From Pseudoalteromonas gelatinilytica (lineage in GTDB: Bacteria; Pseudomonadota; Gammaproteobacteria; Enterobacterales; Alteromonadaceae): DNA of 64,000 nt. A model generated the notes under the pieces. That model was not told the origin of the DNA and ran no database searches. It saw only the letters and a program-made list of their open reading frames with translations. Where the stretch lies: assembly GCF_001641615.1 (NCBI RefSeq), contig NZ_LRRU01000019.1, forward strand, positions 154,048 through 218,047, written 5' to 3'. Position numbers and translations under genes: made by a program. Shown here piece by piece: positions 1-8,821 of the stretch. How positions within the stretch are numbered: the first letter of the stretch is position 1; each line of letters opens with the position of its first letter.

Positions 1-404
1 AAGTGTTTAAGATCCCTTCATTAAACTTTTGTTTAGTTGGCCGTTGGGGCTTGGGGTTATTAGATGGAAAGTTTATGCACCAGAATATAGCAGCTAGCCC
101 TGTTAAGCATTTTGAGTGCGTGTTTGGCTGGTTCGTCCACTACTTTATTGGTGTTTTATTTTCGTTTTTATTTATATTACTGGTCGGTATTGCTTGGCTT
201 GAACAGCCCACCTTAATCGCTGCATGTATATTTGGATTAGCTAGCGTATCTATGCCATTTTTTGTTATGCAGCCCGCTTTAGGGATGGGGATAATGGCTA
301 CGAAAACAGCAAACCCACTTCAAGCCCGCTTAAAAAGTGCTGTAACTCACCTACTTTTTGGTGTCGGATTAAATTTATCAGCTCAATTCATTCAATTTAT
401 TTAG
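1..404 (+). CDS. DUF2938 family membrane protein, 5' partial
   Basis: The C-terminal 133 or so residues of a small hydrophobic protein are visible; the reading frame is open to the left edge, so the true start lies outside the window. The segments IPSLNFCLVGRWGLG and the later HYFIGVLFSFLF and MQPALGMGIMA are typical of DUF2938 integral membrane proteins of unknown function, usually about 160 residues, so roughly 25-30 residues are missing. Three membrane segments are visible. The stop is followed after 9 bases by the methyltransferase gene in the same direction, so the two may be co-transcribed. A GTG at position 3 could serve as a start, but family length argues against it. Confidence 0.7.
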   Translation, partial: VFKIPSLNFCLVGRWGLGLLDGKFMHQNIAASPVKHFECVFGWFVHYFIGVLFSFLFILLVGIAWLEQPTLIAACIFGLASVSMPFFVMQPALGMGIMATKTANPLQARLKSAVTHLLFGVGLNLSAQFIQFI

Positions 405-413
405 GAGTAAGTA

Positions 414-1046
414 ATGGACGCAAAGCATTGGCATCAACGTTGGGAAAATAACGAAATAGGTTTTCATGAAGGAGACGTTAACCGTTACCTAGATCACTAT
501 TTTACTAACTTAAATTTACAGCAAGGCGATACTTTTTTTGTGCCACTGTGTGGCAAAACTCACGACATTCATTATTTGCTCGCGCAAGGTATGCGTGTTG
601 TTGGGGCTGAGCTTAGTGAGATTGCCATTAAGCAATTATTTGATGAGTTAAAACTAGAACCCGAAATCAGCCAACACGGCGAGCTATTACGTTACCAAGG
701 CGCAAATCTAACCGTTTGGGTAGGTGATATCTTTGCACTGACCGCGAATGAACTTGGCACTATCAACGCGGTTTATGACCGTGCTGCCTTAGTTGCGCTG
801 CCAAAGCCCATGCGCATTCGCTATACCCAGCATTTACTAGAGTTGACCAATAGAGCTAAACAATTAGTGGTGGTCTTTGAGTATCAGCAAAATGAATTTT
901 CGGGTCCGCCGTTTAGTGTAGTCGCCGATGAGCTACATCAGCACTACGATGCTTTTTATCAGCTAACATTACTGTGCAAAGAGCCTCTCGAAGGTGGCTT
1001 AAGAGGGCAAATCCCCGCCATGAACGTTGCTTGGTATTTAAGTTAG
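414..1046 (+). CDS. tpm: Thiopurine S-methyltransferase (TPMT family)
   Basis: A 210-residue soluble SAM-dependent methyltransferase. The N-terminus (residues 4-16, KHWHQRWENNEIG) is the family signature and FFVPLCGKTHDI (about residues 41-52) is the SAM-binding loop region; VYDRAALVALP (about 123-133) is also conserved. In characterised bacterial relatives the enzyme methylates thiopurines and inorganic tellurium or selenium compounds; the natural substrate here is unknown. The start ATG is preceded by an AGGAG site that overlaps the stop codon of the DUF2938 gene. Length matches the family. Bases 492-510 inside the gene carry one copy of the dispersed GATCA...TTTACTAACT word. Confidence 0.9.
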   Translation: MDAKHWHQRWENNEIGFHEGDVNRYLDHYFTNLNLQQGDTFFVPLCGKTHDIHYLLAQGMRVVGAELSEIAIKQLFDELKLEPEISQHGELLRYQGANLTVWVGDIFALTANELGTINAVYDRAALVALPKPMRIRYTQHLLELTNRAKQLVVVFEYQQNEFSGPPFSVVADELHQHYDAFYQLTLLCKEPLEGGLRGQIPAMNVAWYLS

Positions 1047-1158
1047 TACTTACAAACTAGTGGTGTGTAAATTCACACCCTAATTGTGCGTTTTTGTGGC
1101 TGGTTATTGTATCTCTGTGCGTGCACTATAGTGATAAGCGTATTTAAGGAGCACATTT

Positions 1159-1959
1159 ATGCAAAAGCCACGCGTTTTCTTTGTTTCACATGGCGGCGGT
1201 CCTATGCCTTTACTTGGCGATCCAAGTCATGCTGATATGGTTACTTGTTTGCAGTCTATTGCTGCAAAAATTCAAAAGCCGTCAGCTATTTTGATGGTGA
1301 GTGCACACTGGGAAGCGAACCCAATTAGCATCACTTCGAGCGCTGCTCCTGAGCTAATTTATGATTACTATGGTTTTCCTGAGCCTGCTTACAGTATTGA
1401 GTACCCAAGCCCTGGCGAACCAGCCCTTGCCGAAAAAGTACATCAAGCATTGGCAAAGGCTAATATCGATAGCACTTTAAACCCATCTCGTGGCTTTGAT
1501 CACGGTATGTATGTGCCTTTGAAGATTATGTATCCAGAGGCAGATATACCTTGTGTGCAATTGTCGTTACATCCAAGCCTTGAGCCAAGCTTACACCTAG
1601 CGATAGGTGAGGCTTTACAACAGCTTGATTACGATAATTTATTGATCATTGGTTCTGGCTTTACTTTTCATAATATGCGCGCATTTTTTACGCCTGAAAC
1701 AGCTGAAATTAAAGCGCAAAATATCGCTTTTGAGCAATGGTTAGTCGATGTATGTGGCAATACTGAGCTGAGTGAGCAGCAGCGACAAGCTAAGTTATTA
1801 GAGTGGAAAATGGCCCCTGCTGCGCGTTTTAGTCACCCTCGTGAAGAGCACTTATTGCCGTTACATGTTTGCTATGGTGCGGCGATGCGCCCTTGTAGTG
1901 ATATCTACGAACTACGTATTGCCAACAAGCAAGCCAGTATGTTCTTGTGGGACGATTGA
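1159..1959 (+). CDS. DODA-type class III extradiol ring-cleavage dioxygenase
   Basis: A 266-residue protein of the DODA/YgiD family of non-haem metal ring-cleavage dioxygenases. Visible family landmarks are FFVSHGGGPMPLLGD near the N-terminus, SAHWE (about residues 49-53), RGFDHGMYVPL (about 113-123) and FTFHNMR (about 168-174), which hold the histidines that bind the metal. Bacterial members open catecholic rings such as 4,5-DOPA; the physiological substrate cannot be read from the sequence. An AAGGAG site lies 8 bases before the ATG. It stands alone, between tpm and the DPP4 gene, with no visible aromatic catabolism genes nearby. Confidence 0.87.
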   Translation: MQKPRVFFVSHGGGPMPLLGDPSHADMVTCLQSIAAKIQKPSAILMVSAHWEANPISITSSAAPELIYDYYGFPEPAYSIEYPSPGEPALAEKVHQALAKANIDSTLNPSRGFDHGMYVPLKIMYPEADIPCVQLSLHPSLEPSLHLAIGEALQQLDYDNLLIIGSGFTFHNMRAFFTPETAEIKAQNIAFEQWLVDVCGNTELSEQQRQAKLLEWKMAPAARFSHPREEHLLPLHVCYGAAMRPCSDIYELRIANKQASMFLWDD

Positions 1960-2053
1960 GTTTAAGTTCAACCCCCCTGATAACACGATAAAAGCTCAGA
2001 TTTTATAAGTTTATTTTGGTACGCTAGGTAAGTTAAAACCTAGGAACAACAAA

Positions 2054-4384
2054 ATGAACTTAATAAAAACATCAACCCTTGCGTTTGCTGTGGTTGCGGG
2101 TTTAGGTTTGCAAGCATGCTCAAGTACAGAGCAAGCGAGCACGCCATCAGCAACAGTGAACGCAACGGCTAATCCGCTCTCGCTTGAACAAATTTATAAA
2201 GAAAAAGACTTTAAAGCTGAGCGTAGCACCTATTTTACGTGGCTCGATGATGGTACTGGTTATACGGTACTTGAAGAGCGCGAAAGCGATAAAAGCAACC
2301 AAGACGACAAAGCTAAAGACGATGAGCACGGCGTAAAAGGCAATGATATTGTGTTTTATAACGCCGATGGCACGGGTCGTAAGGTACTTGTTAGCTACGA
2401 AAAATTAATTCCCAAAGGTGAGAAAGAGCCACTCACTGTTGAAAGCTATCAATGGTCTAAAGATGGTAAATGGCTGATGGTTTTTACCAATGGCGAGCAA
2501 GTGTGGCGCTCACGTAGCCGTGGTGATTTTTGGCTTTTAAACCTCGAAACTGATTCGCTGTATCAGTTAGGTGGCGAAAACATCGAAGCGAAAAAGCTGA
2601 TGTTTGCTAAGTTCTCACCTGATAGCTCAAAAGTAGCTTACGTGCGTGATAACAACATCTACATGGAAAAAGTCGGCAGCAAGGCTGTGACTGCTTTAAC
2701 CACTGACGGTAACGACACCATTGTTAATGGTAATTTTGACTGGGTATACGAAGAAGAATTTACCATTCGTGATGGTTTCCGCTGGAGTCCAGACAACAAA
2801 TCAATTGCCTATTGGCAGCTTGATACCAGTGGCGTTAAATACTTCACCATGATCAATAACACCGATGATCTCTACCCTACCCTTAAAGAATTTCCGTATC
2901 CAAAAGCCGGCGAGATGAACTCTGCGGTTAAAGTGGGTGTGGTCAGTCTTAGCGACAAGAAAACCCGTTGGGCTGAACTAGGTGGCGATAATCGCGATCG
3001 TTATATCCCACGTATTAGCTGGGCAGGTACTGGTGAATCTTTGATGATCCAAGATCTTAACCGCCCGCAAAGCCACAACAAGGTTTGGTTATTCGACTGG
3101 CAAAAACAACAGCTGACTAAAATTCTTGAAGATAAAGACGATGCCTTTATTGAGTGGTTTTATAAAGCAAACTGGTCAAAAGACGGTAAGTTCTTTATTT
3201 GGCACAGTGAGCGTGATGGTTGGCGTCATCTATACCGTGTATCTCGCGATGGTAAAACGGTTGTTGATTTAACACCGGGCGAGTACGACATCATTGATAT
3301 GCTAGCGCTCAACGAAGATAAAAACGTTATGTACTTTACTGCATCACCGGATGATCCTGGCCAACGTTATTTATTCCGTACCTCGCTTGATGGCAGCTCT
3401 AAACCGGTGCGCGTAACGCCTGAGTCATTTGATGGTTCAAACAGCTATTACATGTCTAAAGATACCTCTTGGGCGATGCATACCTTCTCTAAGTTTGGCA
3501 CGCCACCAATGAAAGAGATTATCAAAGTAAGCGATCACAGCAATGTGAAAACCTTAGTTGAGAACACAGCATTAAAAGAGAAATTAGCGACTGAGCAATT
3601 ACCGACTCACGAGTTCTTTACGGTTAATGCGCGCGATGGTGTTGAGCTTGATGGCTACATCATGTTCCCTGCGAATATGGATAAAAGCAAAAAATACCCA
3701 ATCGTTTTCTATGTCTATGGTGAGCCATGGGGATCAACAGTACAAGACCGTTGGGAAGGCGACAGTTACTTATACAAGTCGTATCTAACTCAGCAAGGCT
3801 TTATTGTTGCCTCAGTTGATAACCGCGGCACACGCGCACCAAAAGGCAGAGATTGGCGTAAATCTATCTACAAAAAAATAGGCTCTATTACCGTACGAGA
3901 CCAAGTTGACGCCCTTGATGCAATGGCAAAACGTTGGGATGTCATTGATACCGACCGTGTGGGTGTATGGGGTCACTCAGGTGGCGGTAGTTCAACGCTT
4001 AATTTGTTATTCCGCCATGGTGATAAATATAAAGTGGGTATTGCCTCAGCCCCTGTGCCAGATATTCGCTTGTACGATACTATCTACCAAGAGCGCTATG
4101 CAGGTAACCCAAATACCGATCCTGAAAGTTACGACAACACGTCTCCGATCACCTTTGCAAAAGACCTGCAAGGTAAGTTACTACTGATCCACGGTACCGG
4201 AGATGATAATGTACACTACCAAGGTTCAGAGCGTTTAATTAACGAATTAGTTAAGCACAATAAACAGTTCGAGTTTTTCTCTTACCCGAACCGTTCTCAC
4301 AGCCTCCGTGAAGGTGAAGGCACTACCCTACACTATCACACTATGATGGCTAACTTCTTCGAAAAGCATCTACTAAACAAGTAA
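2054..4384 (+). CDS. Dipeptidyl peptidase IV (S9B), lipoprotein
   Basis: A 776-residue prolyl oligopeptidase-fold serine peptidase. A lipoprotein signal with lipobox LQAC ends near Cys22, so it should be anchored in an envelope membrane. The middle half is the DPP-IV N-terminal beta-propeller, including DWVYEEEF, the double-glutamate stretch that in DPP-IV enzymes binds the substrate amino terminus. The C-terminal alpha/beta-hydrolase domain has the nucleophile elbow GHSGGG (about residue 645), acid in HGTGDDNV and histidine in NRSHSLREG. It should remove N-terminal X-Pro or X-Ala dipeptides from peptides. It is a single-gene unit closed by the hairpin terminator right after it. Confidence 0.93.
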   Translation: MNLIKTSTLAFAVVAGLGLQACSSTEQASTPSATVNATANPLSLEQIYKEKDFKAERSTYFTWLDDGTGYTVLEERESDKSNQDDKAKDDEHGVKGNDIVFYNADGTGRKVLVSYEKLIPKGEKEPLTVESYQWSKDGKWLMVFTNGEQVWRSRSRGDFWLLNLETDSLYQLGGENIEAKKLMFAKFSPDSSKVAYVRDNNIYMEKVGSKAVTALTTDGNDTIVNGNFDWVYEEEFTIRDGFRWSPDNKSIAYWQLDTSGVKYFTMINNTDDLYPTLKEFPYPKAGEMNSAVKVGVVSLSDKKTRWAELGGDNRDRYIPRISWAGTGESLMIQDLNRPQSHNKVWLFDWQKQQLTKILEDKDDAFIEWFYKANWSKDGKFFIWHSERDGWRHLYRVSRDGKTVVDLTPGEYDIIDMLALNEDKNVMYFTASPDDPGQRYLFRTSLDGSSKPVRVTPESFDGSNSYYMSKDTSWAMHTFSKFGTPPMKEIIKVSDHSNVKTLVENTALKEKLATEQLPTHEFFTVNARDGVELDGYIMFPANMDKSKKYPIVFYVYGEPWGSTVQDRWEGDSYLYKSYLTQQGFIVASVDNRGTRAPKGRDWRKSIYKKIGSITVRDQVDALDAMAKRWDVIDTDRVGVWGHSGGGSSTLNLLFRHGDKYKVGIASAPVPDIRLYDTIYQERYAGNPNTDPESYDNTSPITFAKDLQGKLLLIHGTGDDNVHYQGSERLINELVKHNKQFEFFSYPNRSHSLREGEGTTLHYHTMMANFFEKHLLNK

Positions 4385-4403
4385 ATATGCTTTATTAAAA
4401 AAT

Positions 4404-4436
4404 ACCGCAGCTTAGATGTTAAGCTGCGGTTTTTTT
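4404..4436 (+). terminator. Rho-independent terminator after the DPP4 gene
   Basis: Perfect 10-bp stem ACCGCAGCTT/AAGCTGCGGT with a 7-base loop, followed by seven T residues. It lies 20 bases after the dipeptidyl peptidase stop codon. Confidence 0.93.
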
Positions 4437-4444
4437 ATGCAAAC

Positions 4445-4461
4445 TGTAAACCCCCGTTACA
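4445..4461. repeat. TGTAAA-S5-TTTACA family palindrome (one arm mismatch)
   Basis: TGTAAA CCCCC GTTACA. One of about nine sites in the window built as TGTAAA, five G/C bases, TTTACA; this one has a single mismatch in the right arm. It lies just downstream of a terminator in the 240-base gap before the DUF3500 gene. Confidence 0.6.
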
Positions 4462-4677
4462 GATAATAAGCGATTCGTTTTGAGCTTTCCGCATTAGGCT
4501 GCACAAAATAACCCGCACCAATTTAAAAGTATTAAGCTACCTCTTAAGCCTCATTAGATGGGCTTGTTTCGTGAATAAAATTCCATAATTCATTTGGTGA
4601 TCTACATATTTTCTACACTTTTCAACCTTGCCTCTGTGGTAATTTTTTAAGCAATAATTCATGTAGGGAATTTGGTT

Positions 4678-5901
4678 ATGAAATTAGGTAAAAAGGTGTG
4701 GCAATCACTGGCAGTAGTTGCCTTATTGGCAAACTTAGCGGCTTGTGGTGGCAGTGACTCATCGTCGTCATCAGATACAGATACATCGACTAGCGATAGC
4801 AGTGGTACTGATAACAGCGGTACTGACAACAGTGGTAGTGACAACAGTGGCTCTTCAAGTAGCTCAGGTTCAATTAGTGTCAGTGACTTCAGCGATATCA
4901 GTCTAGGTGACTGTGAGCTCGATACCAGCCTAGAGTCACTCGTGTGTGCTGCAAATGCATTAATCGACACGTTAGATGAAGATGAACTTGCTGATTTACA
5001 ACTTGATTATTCAGACTCTGAAGCAAGAACTGTGTGGTCAAACTTACCGACGGGCAATGTAAGTCGTAATGGTATTGAACTTGGGGCATTAGACGATGAA
5101 TCACTTGAAGCGGCGATGATGGTTGCGAAAGCGGCGCTGAGTGATGATGGCTATCAAGATTTCTTAGGTGTTATTGCTGCGGATGATTATTTAAATGAGC
5201 TAGGTGGTGGTTCTGCTTACTCATCTGGTAAATATTATCTGGCGTTTTTTGGCGACCCAGATGTGAGCGGCGACTGGATGTTGCAGTTAGGTGGTCACCA
5301 CTTAGCTTATAACATTACTTACTTAAATGGCGATGGTTACCCTGTGCCAAACCATATTGGTACTGAACCTAAAGTCAGCTTTGAACTAGACTCGGCAAGC
5401 TATGCCCCGCTTGCGGATGAAGGTGATGCCCTCGTTGCTATGTTTGACTCGTTAAGTGAGTCTGAGCTTGCTGAGGCTTACTTAAGCGGTGAAAGCTATT
5501 CAGATGTATTAATGGGCCCAGATAACGGAAGTGGTACGTTACCAACTGATTACCCTACAGGTGATAATCGCAAAGGGATCCTTGTTTCAAGTTTAACGCA
5601 GGATCAACAAGCACTGGTTACAGCAGCAATCGAGCAGTGGATCAACGACTACCCTGAAGAAGTGGTTGAAAACTTAACGCTAAGCTATGTAACGAGTTCT
5701 GCTTATGCAGATACCTACATTGCCTGGGCTGGCACTGAATCGGCTGGTGTTGATGTGGATGTTGCCGGGACTTATATGCGTATTGATGGCCCTAACCTTT
5801 GGATTGAGGTGGCGTGTCAAAATGGGGTGATTATCAGTGATGAAACTCACTACCATACAATGTTCAGGGATAAGAGCTGGGATTATGGTAATAATTTATA
5901 A
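4678..5901 (+). CDS. DUF3500 domain lipoprotein
   Basis: A lipoprotein of about 407 residues. After a signal peptide with lipobox LAAC comes a low-complexity Ser/Asp/Gly linker (about residues 24-68, with repeated TDNSG), then a DUF3500 domain. The strongest match is the stretch from KYYLAFFGDP through GGHHLAYNIT (about residues 185-220) with its paired histidines, plus a C-terminal segment ending in HYHTMFRDKSWDYG. The family has no established function; the histidine-rich core suggests metal or haem binding, which is inference. ATG 4678 is preferred over TTG 4672 because the AGGGA site at 4665-4669 then has normal spacing. The next gene, a HupE-like membrane protein, starts 3 bases after the stop, so the two form an operon. 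Confidence 0.85.
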   Translation: MKLGKKVWQSLAVVALLANLAACGGSDSSSSSDTDTSTSDSSGTDNSGTDNSGSDNSGSSSSSGSISVSDFSDISLGDCELDTSLESLVCAANALIDTLDEDELADLQLDYSDSEARTVWSNLPTGNVSRNGIELGALDDESLEAAMMVAKAALSDDGYQDFLGVIAADDYLNELGGGSAYSSGKYYLAFFGDPDVSGDWMLQLGGHHLAYNITYLNGDGYPVPNHIGTEPKVSFELDSASYAPLADEGDALVAMFDSLSESELAEAYLSGESYSDVLMGPDNGSGTLPTDYPTGDNRKGILVSSLTQDQQALVTAAIEQWINDYPEEVVENLTLSYVTSSAYADTYIAWAGTESAGVDVDVAGTYMRIDGPNLWIEVACQNGVIISDETHYHTMFRDKSWDYGNNL

Positions 5902-5904
5902 GCC

Positions 5905-7050
5905 ATGAAAGCAGTAATTAATCTCCTATTTGGGCTGACCTTTTTGGTCAGCCTCTTTTGTACCAAAGCCTTTGCCCATTCTGCTTCAACGAGTTCTGTG
6001 TTTATTGATACGCATAAACCACAGATTGAACTCGAAATTTATATACCCCTCGATCAATTACGTTTAGCTGATGAAAGTTTATTTCCTTCACAAAGTGATG
6101 ATCTAAAGCAGGTTAATTTCTCGGCTTTACAAGACTACATGCAAACACATGTAAGTATCACAACACAAAATTCTCAGTCGTTAACAGCACAAAAGGTTGA
6201 TGATTTTGCTATCCATGAATTTGATAACGTACTGTTTATGGTAATGAAGATGCAATTTATCAAACCAGATAATTTTGATACCAGTGGTTTTTCTTTGCAT
6301 TACAATGCCATTTTACACCGAGTTGTTACTCACAAAATTTATGTTTCGTATCGCAACGATATGCATGAAGTACTTAAAGCAAGTCAAGACATAGCAACCA
6401 TAGGGTTGATCCGCTATCAGCGCGAAACCTTATTTATAGAGCCTGAAAAAATCACTGCATGGTCTCAGTTTAAGCTGATGTTTGTAAATGGTATGAGCCA
6501 TATTGCAGCGGGTATAGATCATTTGCTATTTTTACTTTGTTTAATTTTGCCCGCCCCTCTAGTTAGTGCCAATAAGCGCTGGCAATCAGTGGCACCTGTG
6601 CGCCAATGTGTTATGTCGGTAGCTAAAATTGTCACCTTCTTTACACTCGGACACTCATTAACGCTAGCCCTGACGACGCTTGGTTATATTTCATTTCCTG
6701 CAAAGCCAATTGAGATTTTGGTTGCGGCCTCTATTTTAGTTTCGGCGTTGAATGCAATCAGGCCGATCTTTTCGCAGTCAGCTATGTGGATAGCATTTAT
6801 TTTTGGGCTTATCCATGGTCAAGCATTCGCGATAGAAATGAGCCATATGGGGTTTGATAGTCAGGCTATTATCGTTGCATTGGTTGCATTTAATCTGGGT
6901 ATTGAAACTGTGCAGTTGTTAATCGTTATTTGCGTTGTACCCGTGCTAGCAATGCTTGCCAGAACTTATTTTTATAATGCTATTCGAATTACATTATCAG
7001 TGCTGGCAATGGCGGCTGCGAGCTATTGGATTATTGAGCGAAGTGTGTAA
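5905..7050 (+). CDS. HupE/UreJ-2 family membrane protein
   Basis: A 381-residue protein with a cleavable signal peptide ending near FAHS, an extracytoplasmic domain of about 170 residues, and a C-terminal membrane domain of about six helices. The membrane domain carries HIAAGIDHLLFLLC, TLGHSLTLALTTLGY and GLIHGQAFAIEM, whose histidines mark HupE/UreJ proteins; these are thought to be nickel or cobalt permeases or chaperones of metalloenzymes. There is no hydrogenase or urease in the window, so a role in metal handling for the adjacent DUF3500 protein is inference. The gene follows the DUF3500 gene by 3 bases and is closed by a hairpin. Confidence 0.85.
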   Translation: MKAVINLLFGLTFLVSLFCTKAFAHSASTSSVFIDTHKPQIELEIYIPLDQLRLADESLFPSQSDDLKQVNFSALQDYMQTHVSITTQNSQSLTAQKVDDFAIHEFDNVLFMVMKMQFIKPDNFDTSGFSLHYNAILHRVVTHKIYVSYRNDMHEVLKASQDIATIGLIRYQRETLFIEPEKITAWSQFKLMFVNGMSHIAAGIDHLLFLLCLILPAPLVSANKRWQSVAPVRQCVMSVAKIVTFFTLGHSLTLALTTLGYISFPAKPIEILVAASILVSALNAIRPIFSQSAMWIAFIFGLIHGQAFAIEMSHMGFDSQAIIVALVAFNLGIETVQLLIVICVVPVLAMLARTYFYNAIRITLSVLAMAAASYWIIERSV

Positions 7051-7053
7051 TGA

Positions 7054-7080
7054 AAGGGCCTTATTTGGCCCTTCTTACTT
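7054..7080 (+). terminator. Probable terminator after the HupE-like gene
   Basis: Stem AAGGGCC/GGCCCTT with a 6-base loop, 4 bases after the stop codon, followed by the T-rich CTTACTTTT. The T tract is interrupted, so confidence is moderate. Confidence 0.65.
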
Positions 7081-7091
7081 TTAAAACAAAG

Positions 7092-8102
7092 TTACAAATA
7101 GGTGTTAAACCAATTAACTAGTTCTGATTCTAGTTGTTCTTTATGGTTCATTAAAAAGTGATTGTCACCGTCATACACCACAAGTTTATGGGGTATATGA
7201 TGCTTATCTAGTGCTTTGGCAAATTGAATTGAGTTCTCGACCGATACTCGTTTATCGTCACTGCCATGAATAAGTAATATGGGCACTTTAGGCGATAGCT
7301 TATCAACCCAGTTCATAACAGAGCGTGCTTCAAGCTCTGCTTGTTTGTTCTCTTTATAATTGGGAATACGACGCACATACACGTTTTTTTCCATGTTAGG
7401 TCTAAACGTAAGCTCTTTAACTAAATCGGTCGCCCCAGCAATGGTTACAATGGCTTTTATCTTGTTTGTGTGTTGCATGGCAAGGTGGGTTTGCATGCCG
7501 CCTCTACTTACTCCTAACATGCCAATACGGTTTTCATCTGCATTTGCTATGTGCGGAATAAAATCAATAAGCGCAAGTACGTCGTTAACATCTTTGCCAC
7601 CAAACTCATCTAAGTCATCATTTTTAGTTAATGTACCGCGGTATTGGCTGCCGATAACCACAAAGCCTTGCTCTGCTAAAGGAAATAAATTACGCATCAT
7701 TGCTGCAAAATTAACATTGCCAAAATTACCATTGCCGCCGCGGTTATAAATTAATACTGGAAGCTTATTCTTGATGACTTTAGGTTTGATGATATAACCA
7801 AGCACCTCAACATTATCGACCTGATATTTAAAATTATGGCAGGTTAAATTAGCTTTAAAGTTATCGAACATTTCTTGTGGAAAGGTTTCTTCAAAGGCTT
7901 TAATACGCTTTAAGTATGCTTCTTCGTTTTTAGCTTTGCGTTTATTCTTTTGCGCAATAAATTGGTGCCACGAATCATAGTCAGCAAAGATGCCTGTGAA
8001 GCAGTCTGTTTCTTTTGTGACATGTTCATCATCGATAATTTTCGCTGCGCTGGTAGAAAAAACAGCGAGAAATAGGCTGGCAAAGAGTAGTAATTTATAC
8101 AC
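7092..8102 (-). CDS. Secreted S9-like alpha/beta hydrolase
   Basis: A 336-residue protein with a signal peptide (cleavage near TSAAK) followed by an alpha/beta-hydrolase domain of the prolyl oligopeptidase/dienelactone hydrolase type. Visible are NRGGNGNFG (oxyanion region), nucleophile GVSRGGMQ (about residue 200), acid in HGSDDKRV and histidine in DGDNHFLM. There is no beta-propeller, so it is a short relative of S9 peptidases, either peptidase or esterase; the substrate is unknown. The start is GTG at 8102, supported by AAGGA 7 bases upstream. It converges on the HupE-like gene. Confidence 0.82.
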   Translation of the reverse strand: MYKLLLFASLFLAVFSTSAAKIIDDEHVTKETDCFTGIFADYDSWHQFIAQKNKRKAKNEEAYLKRIKAFEETFPQEMFDNFKANLTCHNFKYQVDNVEVLGYIIKPKVIKNKLPVLIYNRGGNGNFGNVNFAAMMRNLFPLAEQGFVVIGSQYRGTLTKNDDLDEFGGKDVNDVLALIDFIPHIANADENRIGMLGVSRGGMQTHLAMQHTNKIKAIVTIAGATDLVKELTFRPNMEKNVYVRRIPNYKENKQAELEARSVMNWVDKLSPKVPILLIHGSDDKRVSVENSIQFAKALDKHHIPHKLVVYDGDNHFLMNHKEQLESELVNWFNTYL

Positions 8103-8235
8103 AACAACATCCTTATTGGTGACTAAAAGTTACGAATCCACAGTAACTTAAATGATGGTTATTTGTATATAACTACTTTTTTACGTATCAAAACTTTTAT
8201 ATTATGAAAGTTAACTTATTGAATTGGAAGTCATA

Positions 8236-8742
8236 ATGAGCAATAAACCGCCGCATATATTAGAGTTACTACCTAAGCGTTACACCTTGTGGGGGTTATT
8301 ATGTTTATCCTTGGGGTTCGCTATATTTGTAATTATATGGTCTCGAGCTCCTGAATACCGGCCTTTGGTACAAGATATGCGCTTAGTCAATGCCGTCAAG
8401 ATAGTCGATGTACTGGACGTTGAAGAGATCCCTTACAAGGCTGATATTAAAAATCATATTTTGTACGTCGATGTTCTTCATTCAGACCAAGCAAGGCTAG
8501 CACTTGCTAAAGTAGGTTTCGTCTTTGATTATCCAAATAAAGATACATTTAGTTCAATACCACAAGCATGTGCCTTACTTGAATCACAAGAAGCAAAGGA
8601 AAATAGGCCTATTCATCAAACTGAATGGTTTCTCCGATTAGTTCGCATAATAATGGCCGCGATAGTACTTATTACTTTAATCTTGGTCGTTGTACGACCC
8701 ATTTTAAAGAATCTTATTCTTGAAGATAACAACAAGGATTAA
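8236..8742 (+). CDS. Miniature FliF-like (YscJ/FliF ring) membrane protein
   Basis: A 168-residue protein with a membrane helix at about residues 15-35, a soluble domain and a second helix at about 133-155. The soluble part resembles the first ring-building motif of flagellar FliF: RAPEYRPL directly after the first helix, then IVDVLDVEEIPYK and an ARLALAKVGF segment. After the second helix comes VVRPILKNL, like the stretch behind the last FliF membrane helix. FliF is normally about 550 residues; here the second and third ring motifs, the collar and the C-terminal FliG-binding tail are absent. ATG 8236 is chosen over TTG 8224 because GGAAG lies 5 bases before it. No flagellar or secretion genes are nearby. 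Function unknown. Confidence 0.72.
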   Translation: MSNKPPHILELLPKRYTLWGLLCLSLGFAIFVIIWSRAPEYRPLVQDMRLVNAVKIVDVLDVEEIPYKADIKNHILYVDVLHSDQARLALAKVGFVFDYPNKDTFSSIPQACALLESQEAKENRPIHQTEWFLRLVRIIMAAIVLITLILVVVRPILKNLILEDNNKD

Positions 8743-8761
8743 TATACCTTTTAGCAAATAA

Positions 8762-8782
8762 AAAGCCGCAATAAGCGGCTTT
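8762..8782. terminator. Bidirectional terminator between the FliF-like and GyrI-like genes
   Basis: Stem AAAGCCGC/GCGGCTTT with a 5-base loop. On the minus strand it is followed by TTTTTATTT, so it serves the GyrI-like gene well; the T run on the plus strand is short. Confidence 0.75.
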
Positions 8783-8785
8783 ATC

Positions 8786-8802
8786 TGTAATGGGGCTTTA
8801 CA
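8786..8802. repeat. TGTAAA-S5-TTTACA family palindrome (one arm mismatch)
   Basis: TGTAAT GGGGC TTTACA, immediately beside the terminator hairpin and 20 bases from the 3' end of the GyrI-like gene. Confidence 0.55.
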
Positions 8803-8821
8803 CTAAAATTAGGGTTTGGCG

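Noticed and set aside
7910..8110. 66-codon minus-strand frame starting with ATG upstream of the S9-like hydrolase start
   Set aside because: It is a shadow in another frame of the hydrolase gene; the GTG start at 8102 has a well-spaced AAGGA and a signal peptide.
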